From: Arenimonas maotaiensis
Lineage (GTDB): Bacteria > Pseudomonadota > Gammaproteobacteria > Xanthomonadales > Xanthomonadaceae
NCBI RefSeq assembly: GCF_014638745.1
Contig: NZ_BMFO01000001.1
Span: 752,263 to 816,262, forward strand
Direction: 5' to 3'
DNA length: 64,000 nt
Positions 50,381 through 59,158 of this stretch are shown here, piece by piece. The number at the start of each line of letters is the position of its first letter. Positions within the stretch are counted from its first letter, which is position 1. Both the position numbers and the translations under genes were made by a program. The notes beneath the pieces are model-generated. The model was not told where the DNA came from, made no database searches, and was given only the letters and a program-made list of their open reading frames with translations.

Positions 50381-51337
50381 CTATTCGGCCCCGACCCGAA
50401 GCCCTTTCAGGCCGAGCCCGGCGAGTTTTTCCTGAACTTGCCGGGATTCGATCTCGCCCAGTGGACCGATGCGCACGCGCCAGACGGTGCCGGCGTAGCC
50501 GCGGTGCTTCTGGATGAACACCGCATCGATGCCGGCCTCGCGCAAGCGGGCCGTCATCGCCTGGGCGTTGTCCTCTTGGCCATAAGCCGCGACCTGCAGA
50601 TAGCGCTTGGCGGCATCGGGCACCTCGATCGGCACCGGTGGCGGCAAGACCCCACCGGTGACGGCCTCGACCTCGACCTGGGCGGTGCCGGTGCGGTTGA
50701 TGCCGAGCTTGCTGGCGGCGGCGAAACTGAGGTCGATGACGCGGCCGGGATGGAACGGCCCGCGGTCGTTGACGCGCACGATCACCGATTCGCCGGTGTC
50801 GAGCCGGGTCACGCGCGCGAAGCTGGGAATCGGCAGGGTCTTGTGCGCGGCGCTGAACTGGCACATGTCGTAGGGCTCGCCGCTGGAGGTGTTGCGGCCG
50901 TGGAACTTGGTGCCGTACCAGGACGCGATGCCGCGCTCGCGGTAGCCTTCGGCCGAATCGAGCACGTAATAGCTTTTGCCCAGCACCTTGTACGGCGAGC
51001 GGTTGCCGTATTTCGATTTCGGTTCGGCGCGCGGCACCGGTTCACGCAACAGACTGACGTCCAGCTCGCCGTCGGGATGGGCGTCGGCCACGCCGGGCGC
51101 ATACAGGCCGCCGGCGGTGTAGTTGCGTTCGTCGTGCTGCATCACCTGCCGACAGACGCGCGCGTTGTTGCGTTCGGCCTCACCGGCGGCTTGTGCGGTT
51201 TCGCCGGCCGGCGCAGACACCGCTGGTGCAGCCGGCGGCGTGTCCTGCGGCTGCTGCGGTGTTTCGCGCTTGACCGGCGCGGTGCCGCAGGCGGCCAACG
51301 TCAACGCCAGCAAGGGCGCGAACCGCACCGCGCTCAT
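50381..51337 (-). CDS. rlpA: Septal-ring lytic transglycosylase RlpA
   Basis: A 318-residue lipoprotein with lipobox LAAC (Cys17). After a disordered Pro/Ala segment, the double-psi beta barrel (about 128-215) contains GIASWYGTKFHGRNTSSGE and RVNDRGPFHPGRVIDLS, with catalytic-type Glu and Asp. The C-terminal SPOR domain (about 240-318) begins YLQVAAYGQEDNAQAM and binds denuded glycan strands. RlpA cleaves peptidoglycan lacking stem peptides. Its start overlaps the mltB stop by four bases. Confidence 0.94.
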   Translation of the reverse strand: MSAVRFAPLLALTLAACGTAPVKRETPQQPQDTPPAAPAVSAPAGETAQAAGEAERNNARVCRQVMQHDERNYTAGGLYAPGVADAHPDGELDVSLLREPVPRAEPKSKYGNRSPYKVLGKSYYVLDSAEGYRERGIASWYGTKFHGRNTSSGEPYDMCQFSAAHKTLPIPSFARVTRLDTGESVIVRVNDRGPFHPGRVIDLSFAAASKLGINRTGTAQVEVEAVTGGVLPPPVPIEVPDAAKRYLQVAAYGQEDNAQAMTARLREAGIDAVFIQKHRGYAGTVWRVRIGPLGEIESRQVQEKLAGLGLKGLRVGAE

Positions 51338-52452
51338 CGGCCGCCGGGCGTCGGCATGGCTGCGGCCGGCACGGGCGCGTACGGCCGCTGCGCGATTTCC
51401 TGCGCCAGCTGCCAGACCGCCATCGCGTACATCGGCGAACGGTTGTAGCGGGTGATGACCCAGAAGTTCTTGAAGCCGATCCAGTGCTCGGTGCCCTGCG
51501 CGCCGTCCAGCGTCAGCAAGGTGGCCGGCAGATCGACCGCGCCGCCCACCGGGGTGTAACCTTTGCCGGCCAATTCAGCCAGGGAATATTTCGCTTCCCA
51601 GTTCTCCGGCTTGAACGGCGCCGCGCCCGGCAAGGCGTTGGCGCGCACGAATACCGGATTGCCCGGTTGCCAGCCATGGCCGATGAAATAATTGGCGATG
51701 GACGCGAACGCGTCGCGCTTCGAGCCGAACAGATCGCGCTTTCCGTCGCCGTCGCCGTCGACCGCGTAGCGGCGGTAGCTGGACGGCATGAACTGGCCCA
51801 GGCCCATGGCGCCGGCGTAACTGCCTTTCAGCGTAAGGATGTCGAAGCCCTCTTCCTTGGCGAGCGCGAACAGCTGCGCCAGTTCGTCGGTGAAGAACGC
51901 GATGCGCGCCTCGTTGACTTTGCCGTCGATGACCGGATAGTGGAACGCCAGCGTGTACAGGGCATCGAGCACGTTGTGGCTGCCCATGTTGCCGCCCCAG
52001 CCGGTCTCCACGCCCATGATGGCGAGGATGATCTCGGCCGGCACGCCGGTGCGCTCGGCGACCTGATTGACCTCGAAGCGGTTGTCGGACAGATACCCGC
52101 GGCCCTGCGCGATGCGGCCGTCGGTCAGGAAGATCGGGCGGTACTGGGCCCAGGTGCGGGTCGACTCGGCCGGCCGCGCCATGGCGTTGACGATGCTCTG
52201 CCGGTATTGCGCCTTGGCCAAGGTCGCGCGCAGCTGGTCCTCGGGAATGCCGTATTTGGCCGCGGTGTCGCTGATGAAGCGTTCCTTGCGCGCGGCGACG
52301 TCCTGCGTCAGCGGTTCGGCGTCGGCCGGCGGCGCGGACGGCGGCACAGGCGCGCTGACGGCGACCGGCTCCGGTACCGGCTTCACCGGTGTGCCGGTGC
52401 AACCGGCCAGGCTCGCGGCCAATACGGCCAGCAGCGGAAGGTGTCTGTTCAT
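51334..52452 (-). CDS. mltB: Membrane-bound lytic murein transglycosylase B
   Basis: A 372-residue outer-membrane lipoprotein (lipobox LAGC, Cys18) of glycoside hydrolase family 103. The catalytic glutamate is Glu149 in IMGVETGWGGNMG; YAGAMGLGQFMPSSYRRYAVDGDGDGKRDLF contains the conserved substrate-binding and calcium-loop-like part. It cleaves murein to anhydromuropeptides during wall remodelling. It lies 63 bases after rodA and overlaps rlpA. Confidence 0.95.
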   Translation of the reverse strand: MNRHLPLLAVLAASLAGCTGTPVKPVPEPVAVSAPVPPSAPPADAEPLTQDVAARKERFISDTAAKYGIPEDQLRATLAKAQYRQSIVNAMARPAESTRTWAQYRPIFLTDGRIAQGRGYLSDNRFEVNQVAERTGVPAEIILAIMGVETGWGGNMGSHNVLDALYTLAFHYPVIDGKVNEARIAFFTDELAQLFALAKEEGFDILTLKGSYAGAMGLGQFMPSSYRRYAVDGDGDGKRDLFGSKRDAFASIANYFIGHGWQPGNPVFVRANALPGAAPFKPENWEAKYSLAELAGKGYTPVGGAVDLPATLLTLDGAQGTEHWIGFKNFWVITRYNRSPMYAMAVWQLAQEIAQRPYAPVPAAAMPTPGGR

Positions 52453-52515
52453 GTCAGCGGTCCTGCGTATGCGTCATATCGGTAAAATTACCACAGTCGC
52501 GCGGGCGCGCGCCGC

Positions 52516-53628
52516 TCAGTCGGCCAGATATTTGCGGTGCGAATACGCCGACATCACCAGGCCGAAACCGGCCAGCAGCGAGACCGCGGACGTGCCGCCG
52601 TAGCTGATCAGCGGCATCGGCACGCCGACCACCGGCAGGAAACCCGCGACCATGCCGGCGTTGACCAGGATGTAGATGAAGAAGGTCAGCGCCAGCGCGC
52701 CGGCCAGCAGGCGCGAATAGGCGTCCCTGGCGTTCATCGCCATCCACAGCGCGCGCGAAATGATGAAGAAGTAGACCAGCAGGATCGCCAGCACGCCGAG
52801 CCAGCCCCACTCCTCGGAAAACACCGAGAACGCGAAGTCGGTGGTGTGTTCGGGCAGGAAGTCGAGATTGGCCTGGGTGCTGTCGCCCCAGCCTTTGCCG
52901 GTGAGGCCGCCGGAACCGATGGCGATCTTGGATTGGATGATGTTCCAGCCGGCGCCCTGCGGCGCGCTTTCCGGGTTCAGGAACACATGGATGCGGTCTT
53001 TCTGGTACGGCATCAGGAACTGGTAACCGATCGGAATGGCGGCGGCGGCGGCGGCGGCGGCGAACGCGATGCGCTGCCATTGCAGACCGGCCAGGAACAG
53101 CGCGAAACCGCCGGAGGCCAGCACCAGCATGCCGGTGCCGAAATCGGGTTGTTTGACGATCAGCGCCACCGGCGCGCCGACGATGACGGCGCTGACCAAC
53201 AGCGTGCGCCAGCTCGGCGGCAGCGTCTGCCGGTTCAGATACCAGGCCAGCATCATCGGCACGCTCAGCTTCAGCAGCTCGCCGGGCTGCAGGTAGAACA
53301 CGCCGAGATCAAGCCAGAGGTTGGCGCTGCGGCCGCTGCCGAACAGGAACACCAGCGGCATCAACGCCAGCGTGAAGCCGTACACCCAGGGCGTCCAGGC
53401 GCGCAGATTGGCCGGCGAGGTGTTGGCGATCAGCACCAGCGCGGCCGAGCCGATGACGAAACGCGCGCCCTGCGCCAGCACCGCGCGCAACGGATCTTCG
53501 CCGGCGCTGGCCTGCACCAGCAGGCTGACCGCCATCACCGTCATCAGCGCCAGCATCAGCGGCGCGTCGACGCGCGCCAGCAGGCGGCGGATGAAGCGGC
53601 GCAGGGAGATAATCGCCTCAACCATCAC
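52516..53628 (-). CDS. rodA: Rod-shape glycosyltransferase RodA
   Basis: A 370-residue SEDS-family membrane enzyme that polymerises lipid II glycan during elongation, with PBP2 as its transpeptidase partner. About ten membrane helices are visible. Conserved SEDS parts include QPDFGTGMLVLASG (about 158-171), GWGDSTQANLDFLPEHTTDFAFSVFSEEWG and VVGVPMPLISYGGTS. An eight-alanine run at about residue 195 is encoded by eight perfect GGC units on the plus strand (53038-53061). The gene overlaps mrdA by 11 bases. Confidence 0.96.
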   Translation of the reverse strand: MMVEAIISLRRFIRRLLARVDAPLMLALMTVMAVSLLVQASAGEDPLRAVLAQGARFVIGSAALVLIANTSPANLRAWTPWVYGFTLALMPLVFLFGSGRSANLWLDLGVFYLQPGELLKLSVPMMLAWYLNRQTLPPSWRTLLVSAVIVGAPVALIVKQPDFGTGMLVLASGGFALFLAGLQWQRIAFAAAAAAAAIPIGYQFLMPYQKDRIHVFLNPESAPQGAGWNIIQSKIAIGSGGLTGKGWGDSTQANLDFLPEHTTDFAFSVFSEEWGWLGVLAILLVYFFIISRALWMAMNARDAYSRLLAGALALTFFIYILVNAGMVAGFLPVVGVPMPLISYGGTSAVSLLAGFGLVMSAYSHRKYLAD

Positions 53629-55507
53629 GCGGCTCCGTTGGCGCCGGTGCCGGCGCGGCGGCCGGCGCGGGCTTTGGTTTGAGCAGATAGGCGTCCATCA
53701 TCCGGCGCGCGATCGGGCCGGCCGAACTGGCGCCGTAGCCGCCGTGCTCGACCACCACCACCACGGCGATGCGCGGATCCTCGGCCGGGGCGTAGCCGAT
53801 GAACAGCGCCTGGTGGCGCAGATGCAGCGGCAGGCTGCGCGGATCCATGCTGATGCTGCCCTTGCGGCTGATCTTCTGCACGGTGCCGGTCTTGCCGGCG
53901 ATGCGGTACGGCGCGCCGGCGGCGATCGACCAGCCGGTGCCGCGCGGCGAATGCATGGTCGCCTCCATGCCGGTGCGGATGGCCTGCAGCTGTTCCGGCG
54001 TGGCGCCGATCGAGCTCCACGCCGGCGGCGGCAAGGCCTTCCAGGGCGCATTCAGGCCGGTTCGGGTCTGCTTGACCAGACGCAACGGAATCCGGCGGCC
54101 GCCGTTGGCCAGGCTGGCGGTGCCCTGCGCCAGCTGCAGCGGCGTCACCACCCAGTAGCCCTGGCCGATGCCGGCGATCACCGTCTCGCCCAGATACCAA
54201 GGCTGCTTGAAGCGTTTCCGCTTCCATTCCGGCGAGGGCAGGATGCCGGAGACCTCGCCGACCAGGTCGATGCCGGTCGGTCGGCCGAAGCCGTACCGGC
54301 GCATGTAGTAATCGAACTTCTCGATGCCCATGTCCATCGCCAGTTTGTAATAGTAGGTGTTCACCGACTCGGCGATCGAGGAATACAGGTCGACCATACC
54401 GTGTCCGCCGCGGTGCGAATCGCGGTAGCCGCGGCGCTGGCCCGGAATGAAGAATTCGCCGCTGGAATAGATGGTGTCTTCCGGCTTGCGCAGGCCCGAC
54501 TCCAGCCCGGCCAAGGCCACGAACGGCTTGATGGTCGAGCCCGGCGGCGTGCCGCCGCGCACGTTGCGGTTGAACAGCGGCTGCGAGGGATCGGTCGACA
54601 GCGCGCGGTAGTCCGTGGTCGAAATGCCGTTGACGAACAGGTTGGTGTCGAACGCCGGCAGGCTGACCATCGCCAGCACTTCGCCGGTGCGCGGATCCAC
54701 CGCCACCGCCGAACCGGTGCGTTCGCCGAAGGCCTCGACCGTGGCCTGCTGCAGGTCCATGTCGAGGCTGAGGCGCAGGTCGGTGCCGGCCTCGGACAGA
54801 TGCCGGTTGAGCACGCCGAGCGAGCGGCCGCGGGCGTTGGTCTCGACCGCTTCGTAGCCGATGGTGCCGCGCAGCTTTTCTTCGTAAGCGCGCTCGATGC
54901 CGGTCTTGCCGGTATGGGTCAGCACCGAGTAGCGTTCGTCGCCCATCGCCTTCAGGTCGGCTTCGTCCAGCCGCGCGACATAACCGATGACATGCGCGAA
55001 CAGGTCGCCATGGGCGTAGCGACGGGTCAGGTACGGCACCACTTCGACGCCCGGAAAGCGGAAGCGGTTGATCGAGAAGCGCGCGACCTCGTCTTCGCTC
55101 AGGCGCAGCTTGACGGTGATCGGCAGGAAGCGGCGCGAGTTGTCGCGCGCGCGCTTGAAGCGGCGCAGGTCGTCGGGCGAGAGGTAAATGAGTTTGCCGA
55201 TGCGGGCCAAGGTGGCGTCGACGTCCTCGACCTGCTCGGGAATCAGTTCCAGCCGGTAGGCCGAGACGTTATCGGCCAGCAGCATGCCGTCACGGTCGTA
55301 GATCAGTCCGCGCGCGGGCATGGTCGGCCGCAGCTTGACGCGGTTGCTGTCGGCCTGACGGCGGTATTCGTCGAACTGCAGCACCTGCAGCCGGAAATAG
55401 CCGACGGCCAGTAGCGCCAGCGCCGCCGCGGCTACGGCCAGCGCCACGAGCGCCCGTCGCCGGAACAGCTCGGCTTCGAACGACGGGTTCTTGATCGGCG
55501 CCGCCAT
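53618..55507 (-). CDS. mrdA: Penicillin-binding protein 2
   Basis: A 629-residue class B transpeptidase that cross-links peptidoglycan during elongation. One N-terminal membrane helix (about 18-40) precedes the pedestal domain and the penicillin-binding domain with STIK (Ser324-Lys327), the SxN motif in SIAESVNTYY, and KTGT near 540 (RIAGKTGTVQK). Length and motifs are normal. It starts two bases after mreD and overlaps rodA by 11 bases. A Pro/Ala-rich tail closes the protein. Confidence 0.97.
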   Translation of the reverse strand: MAAPIKNPSFEAELFRRRALVALAVAAAALALLAVGYFRLQVLQFDEYRRQADSNRVKLRPTMPARGLIYDRDGMLLADNVSAYRLELIPEQVEDVDATLARIGKLIYLSPDDLRRFKRARDNSRRFLPITVKLRLSEDEVARFSINRFRFPGVEVVPYLTRRYAHGDLFAHVIGYVARLDEADLKAMGDERYSVLTHTGKTGIERAYEEKLRGTIGYEAVETNARGRSLGVLNRHLSEAGTDLRLSLDMDLQQATVEAFGERTGSAVAVDPRTGEVLAMVSLPAFDTNLFVNGISTTDYRALSTDPSQPLFNRNVRGGTPPGSTIKPFVALAGLESGLRKPEDTIYSSGEFFIPGQRRGYRDSHRGGHGMVDLYSSIAESVNTYYYKLAMDMGIEKFDYYMRRYGFGRPTGIDLVGEVSGILPSPEWKRKRFKQPWYLGETVIAGIGQGYWVVTPLQLAQGTASLANGGRRIPLRLVKQTRTGLNAPWKALPPPAWSSIGATPEQLQAIRTGMEATMHSPRGTGWSIAAGAPYRIAGKTGTVQKISRKGSISMDPRSLPLHLRHQALFIGYAPAEDPRIAVVVVVEHGGYGASSAGPIARRMMDAYLLKPKPAPAAAPAPAPTEPRDG

Positions 55508-55509
55508 GC

Positions 55510-55992
55510 CTACTTCGAACGGCTGCGCAGGCGCAGGTTATCGAGCAGCATGTACAGCCACGGCCAGAGCAGGAAGGCCAGGATCGGCGCGAGCCAAGTC
55601 TCCGGCGACGGCGACGGCGCGTCCTGGAAACGCCTCAGCAACCACAGCAGGATCAAGTCGGCGTACAGGATCGCGAGCAGGAACAGCGACTGCTGCCAGA
55701 CCGGATAGAAGCGGAACTGGTTGCGGAAGGCATGCACCACGGCGGCGATCAGCAGCAGACGCAGCGAATGCTCGCCGAGCAGGCTGAAGCTGGCCAGATC
55801 CAGCAGCAGACCGATCAGGAACACGCGGGCCAAACCCATCCGCTGCGGGGTCTCCAGCACCCAATACACCATCACCTGCGCCAGCACGAACGGCCGCAGC
55901 GCGGCCAGCCATTCCGGCAAGGGCAGCAGCATGACGAAGAAGGCCAACGCCAGGCTGGTCCAGCGCAAACCGGGCGTGTCGCGGCGGATCAC
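55510..55992 (-). CDS. mreD: Rod-shape determining protein MreD
   Basis: A 160-residue integral membrane protein with five or six helices, part of the elongasome with MreC and RodA. The sequence DLASFSLLGEHSLRLLLIAAVVHAF and WPWLYMLLDNLRLR near the end fit the family. It overlaps mreC by four bases and ends two bases before mrdA. MreD is poorly conserved, so position between mreC and mrdA is the main support. Confidence 0.92.
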   Translation of the reverse strand: MIRRDTPGLRWTSLALAFFVMLLPLPEWLAALRPFVLAQVMVYWVLETPQRMGLARVFLIGLLLDLASFSLLGEHSLRLLLIAAVVHAFRNQFRFYPVWQQSLFLLAILYADLILLWLLRRFQDAPSPSPETWLAPILAFLLWPWLYMLLDNLRLRSRSK

Positions 55993-56912
55993 GGCTTGGC
56001 CTCCGCCACGGCCGGTTTGGGAGTTGCCGGAGCCGATGCCGCAGGCGGTGCGGCGGCTGCCGCCGCAGGCGCGGCCGGAACCGCGTCGAGCAACAGCAAA
56101 TGACGGCCATAGCCGGTGCGCGCGAACGGTTGGACCTGGGCCGAGAGGAAGGTCAACGCCGGATCCTGGCGGAAGGTCTTGACCACGCCGACCGGAATCC
56201 CCGGCGGGAAACGGCCGCCGAGGCCGGAGGTCAGCAGCACGTCACCGGCCTTGATGTCGTCGCTGGGCGTCAGGTTGGCCAAAGACAGGCGGTTGTCGTT
56301 GCCTTGGCCGAACAGGATGGCGCGGAAGCCGGACCGCGCCACCATCACCGGCACCGCATGGTCGGCGTCGGTGATGGCGATGACCACCGCGCTGGACGGA
56401 TAGACCTCGGACACCTGGCCGACCAGTCCGCCGGCGTCGATCACCACCTGGCCGACGCGCACGTTCTGCCGGCGGCCCGCGCCGATCACCAGGCGTTTGA
56501 GCGACGGTTCGGGATTGACGTTGACCAGTTCGACCGCGCGCGAACCCGGCGCCCTTTCGGTCTGCACCTTGAGCAGGACGCGCAGTTCGGCGTTTTCGGC
56601 CTGCAGGGCGATCAGGCGCTGCAGGGCCAAATCGGAACGCAGGCGCTCGCGTTCCAAGCGCGTCACGCGTTCATGCAGCGCGGCGTTGGTGTTCATGGCG
56701 TCGATGCCGCCCTGCAACAGGGCTTTCGGACGCGAAGCCAGCCACCACACCGGCGAAGCCAGCTCGCTGGTGTAGGCGCGGATGACCGGGCCGAGCCCGA
56801 AGCGGGCGTCGACCGCCATCAGGCTGACCGACAGCAAGGCCATGAACAGGGCCGGCAGCCAGGCGCCGAGGCCGCTACTGGAGGGGGACGGACTGAATTT
56901 ATCCGACGCCAC
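55989..56912 (-). CDS. mreC: Rod-shape determining protein MreC
   Basis: A 307-residue bitopic protein: N-terminal membrane helix (about 14-34), a periplasmic coiled coil (about 75-115, LHERVTRLERERLRSDLALQ), and two beta domains with GLVGQVSEVYPSSAVVIAITD and LLTSGLGGRFPPGIPVGVV. It scaffolds PBP2 and RodA activation. The C-terminal tail is Ala/Pro-rich and unstructured. It starts three bases after mreB. Confidence 0.95.
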   Translation of the reverse strand: MASDKFSPSPSSSGLGAWLPALFMALLSVSLMAVDARFGLGPVIRAYTSELASPVWWLASRPKALLQGGIDAMNTNAALHERVTRLERERLRSDLALQRLIALQAENAELRVLLKVQTERAPGSRAVELVNVNPEPSLKRLVIGAGRRQNVRVGQVVIDAGGLVGQVSEVYPSSAVVIAITDADHAVPVMVARSGFRAILFGQGNDNRLSLANLTPSDDIKAGDVLLTSGLGGRFPPGIPVGVVKTFRQDPALTFLSAQVQPFARTGYGRHLLLLDAVPAAPAAAAAAPPAASAPATPKPAVAEAKP

Positions 56913-56915
56913 GGA

Positions 56916-58055
<1,140 letters not shown>

Positions 58056-58063
58056 TTATGATT

Positions 58064-58092
58064 CAGACAGATGCCGGGCAATCGGGTAAAAT
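58064..58092 (+). promoter_or_regulatory. Putative promoter of the PfkB kinase gene
   Basis: CAGACA (58064-58069) and TAAAAT (58087-58092) are 17 bases apart; the predicted start near 58099 is about 24 bases before the ATG. Confidence 0.45.
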
Positions 58093-58122
58093 GGCCGACT
58101 TCATGGATTTCAGGGATTTACG

Positions 58123-59061
58123 ATGTCTCGTGCGCTGATCTGCGGCTCGCTCGCCTACGACACCATCATGGTGTTCCAGGACCAGTTCAAGAACCACATC
58201 CTGCCCGACAAGGTCCATATCCTGAACGTGTCGTTCTTCGTGCCGCGCATGCGCCGGGAGTTCGGCGGCTGCGCCGGCAACATCGCCTACAACCTGAAGC
58301 TGCTGGGCGGCAGCCCGGTGCCGATGGCCACCGTCGGCCAGGATTTCGAGCCCTACCGCGAGCATTTCGAGGCCTGCGGCATCCCGCTGACCCACGTCAA
58401 GGTGGTGCCGGACCTGTACACCGCGCAGGCCTTCATCACCACCGACCTGGACGACAACCAGATCACCGCCTTCCACCCGGGCGCGATGATGCGCTCGTTC
58501 GAGAACCACGTGGCGGACGTGCCGGACGTCGCGTTCGGCATCGTCGGCCCGGACAGCTACGAGGCCATGCTGCAGAACTGCGATGAATTCAGCGCGGCCG
58601 GCATCCCGTTCATCTTCGACCCCGGACAGGCCATGCCGCTGTTCAACGGTGAGGAACTGCGGCGCATGATCGAGCAGGCCACCTACGTCACCGTCAATGA
58701 TTACGAATCGTTACTCATGTCGGACAAGACCGGCCTGAGCGTCAAGGACATCACCGAGCGGGTCAAGGGCTATATCATCACCCGCGGCGACAAAGGCTCG
58801 GAAATCCATACCGCCGGCGGCCTGCTGCAGATCCCGGCCGCCGACGCCATCCGCGTGGTCGACCCGACCGGTTGCGGCGACGCCTACCGCGCCGGCCTGA
58901 TCTTCGGCCTGATGAAAGGCATGGACATGGCCACCGCCGGCCGCATCGCGTCGCTGATGGGCGCGTTGAAGATCGAGAACCTCGGCCCGCAGAACCAGCG
59001 CTTCGGCTATGCCGAGTTCGCGTTGCAGTTCAAGCAGCAGTTCGGCTACGCGCTGGACTGA
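58123..59061 (+). CDS. PfkB-family (adenosine kinase-like) sugar kinase
   Basis: A 312-residue ribokinase-fold enzyme. The N-terminal lid part has RREFGGCAGNIAYNLKLLGG, the PfkB signature 1 region; signature 2 is VVDPTGCGDAYRAGL (from about residue 245), with the catalytic Asp253. The substrate is a nucleoside or sugar; similarity in the lid loop favours an adenosine-kinase-like member, but this is uncertain. Single gene, divergent from mreB, followed by a bidirectional terminator. Confidence 0.88.
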   Translation: MSRALICGSLAYDTIMVFQDQFKNHILPDKVHILNVSFFVPRMRREFGGCAGNIAYNLKLLGGSPVPMATVGQDFEPYREHFEACGIPLTHVKVVPDLYTAQAFITTDLDDNQITAFHPGAMMRSFENHVADVPDVAFGIVGPDSYEAMLQNCDEFSAAGIPFIFDPGQAMPLFNGEELRRMIEQATYVTVNDYESLLMSDKTGLSVKDITERVKGYIITRGDKGSEIHTAGGLLQIPAADAIRVVDPTGCGDAYRAGLIFGLMKGMDMATAGRIASLMGALKIENLGPQNQRFGYAEFALQFKQQFGYALD

Positions 59062-59107
59062 TCCGGCGCTCCGCCGCCGGCGCTTCGGCCGCTTTCTTCC
59101 GGCCATG

Positions 59108-59136
59108 AAAAAACCCCCGGCAAGCCGGGGGTTTTT
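59108..59136. terminator. Bidirectional rho-independent terminator
   Basis: ACCCCCGG-CAAG-CCGGGGGT is a perfect stem flanked by A runs on the left and T runs on the right, so it works in both directions. It separates the PfkB kinase gene (plus) from the TonB-dependent receptor gene (minus). Confidence 0.9.
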
Positions 59137-59158
59137 CCGTTGCGCATGACGCCTTGGA

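Noticed and set aside
59108..59136. Possible invertible or attachment element at the strong inverted repeat
   Set aside because: A and T flanks and convergent genes fit a bidirectional terminator fully.
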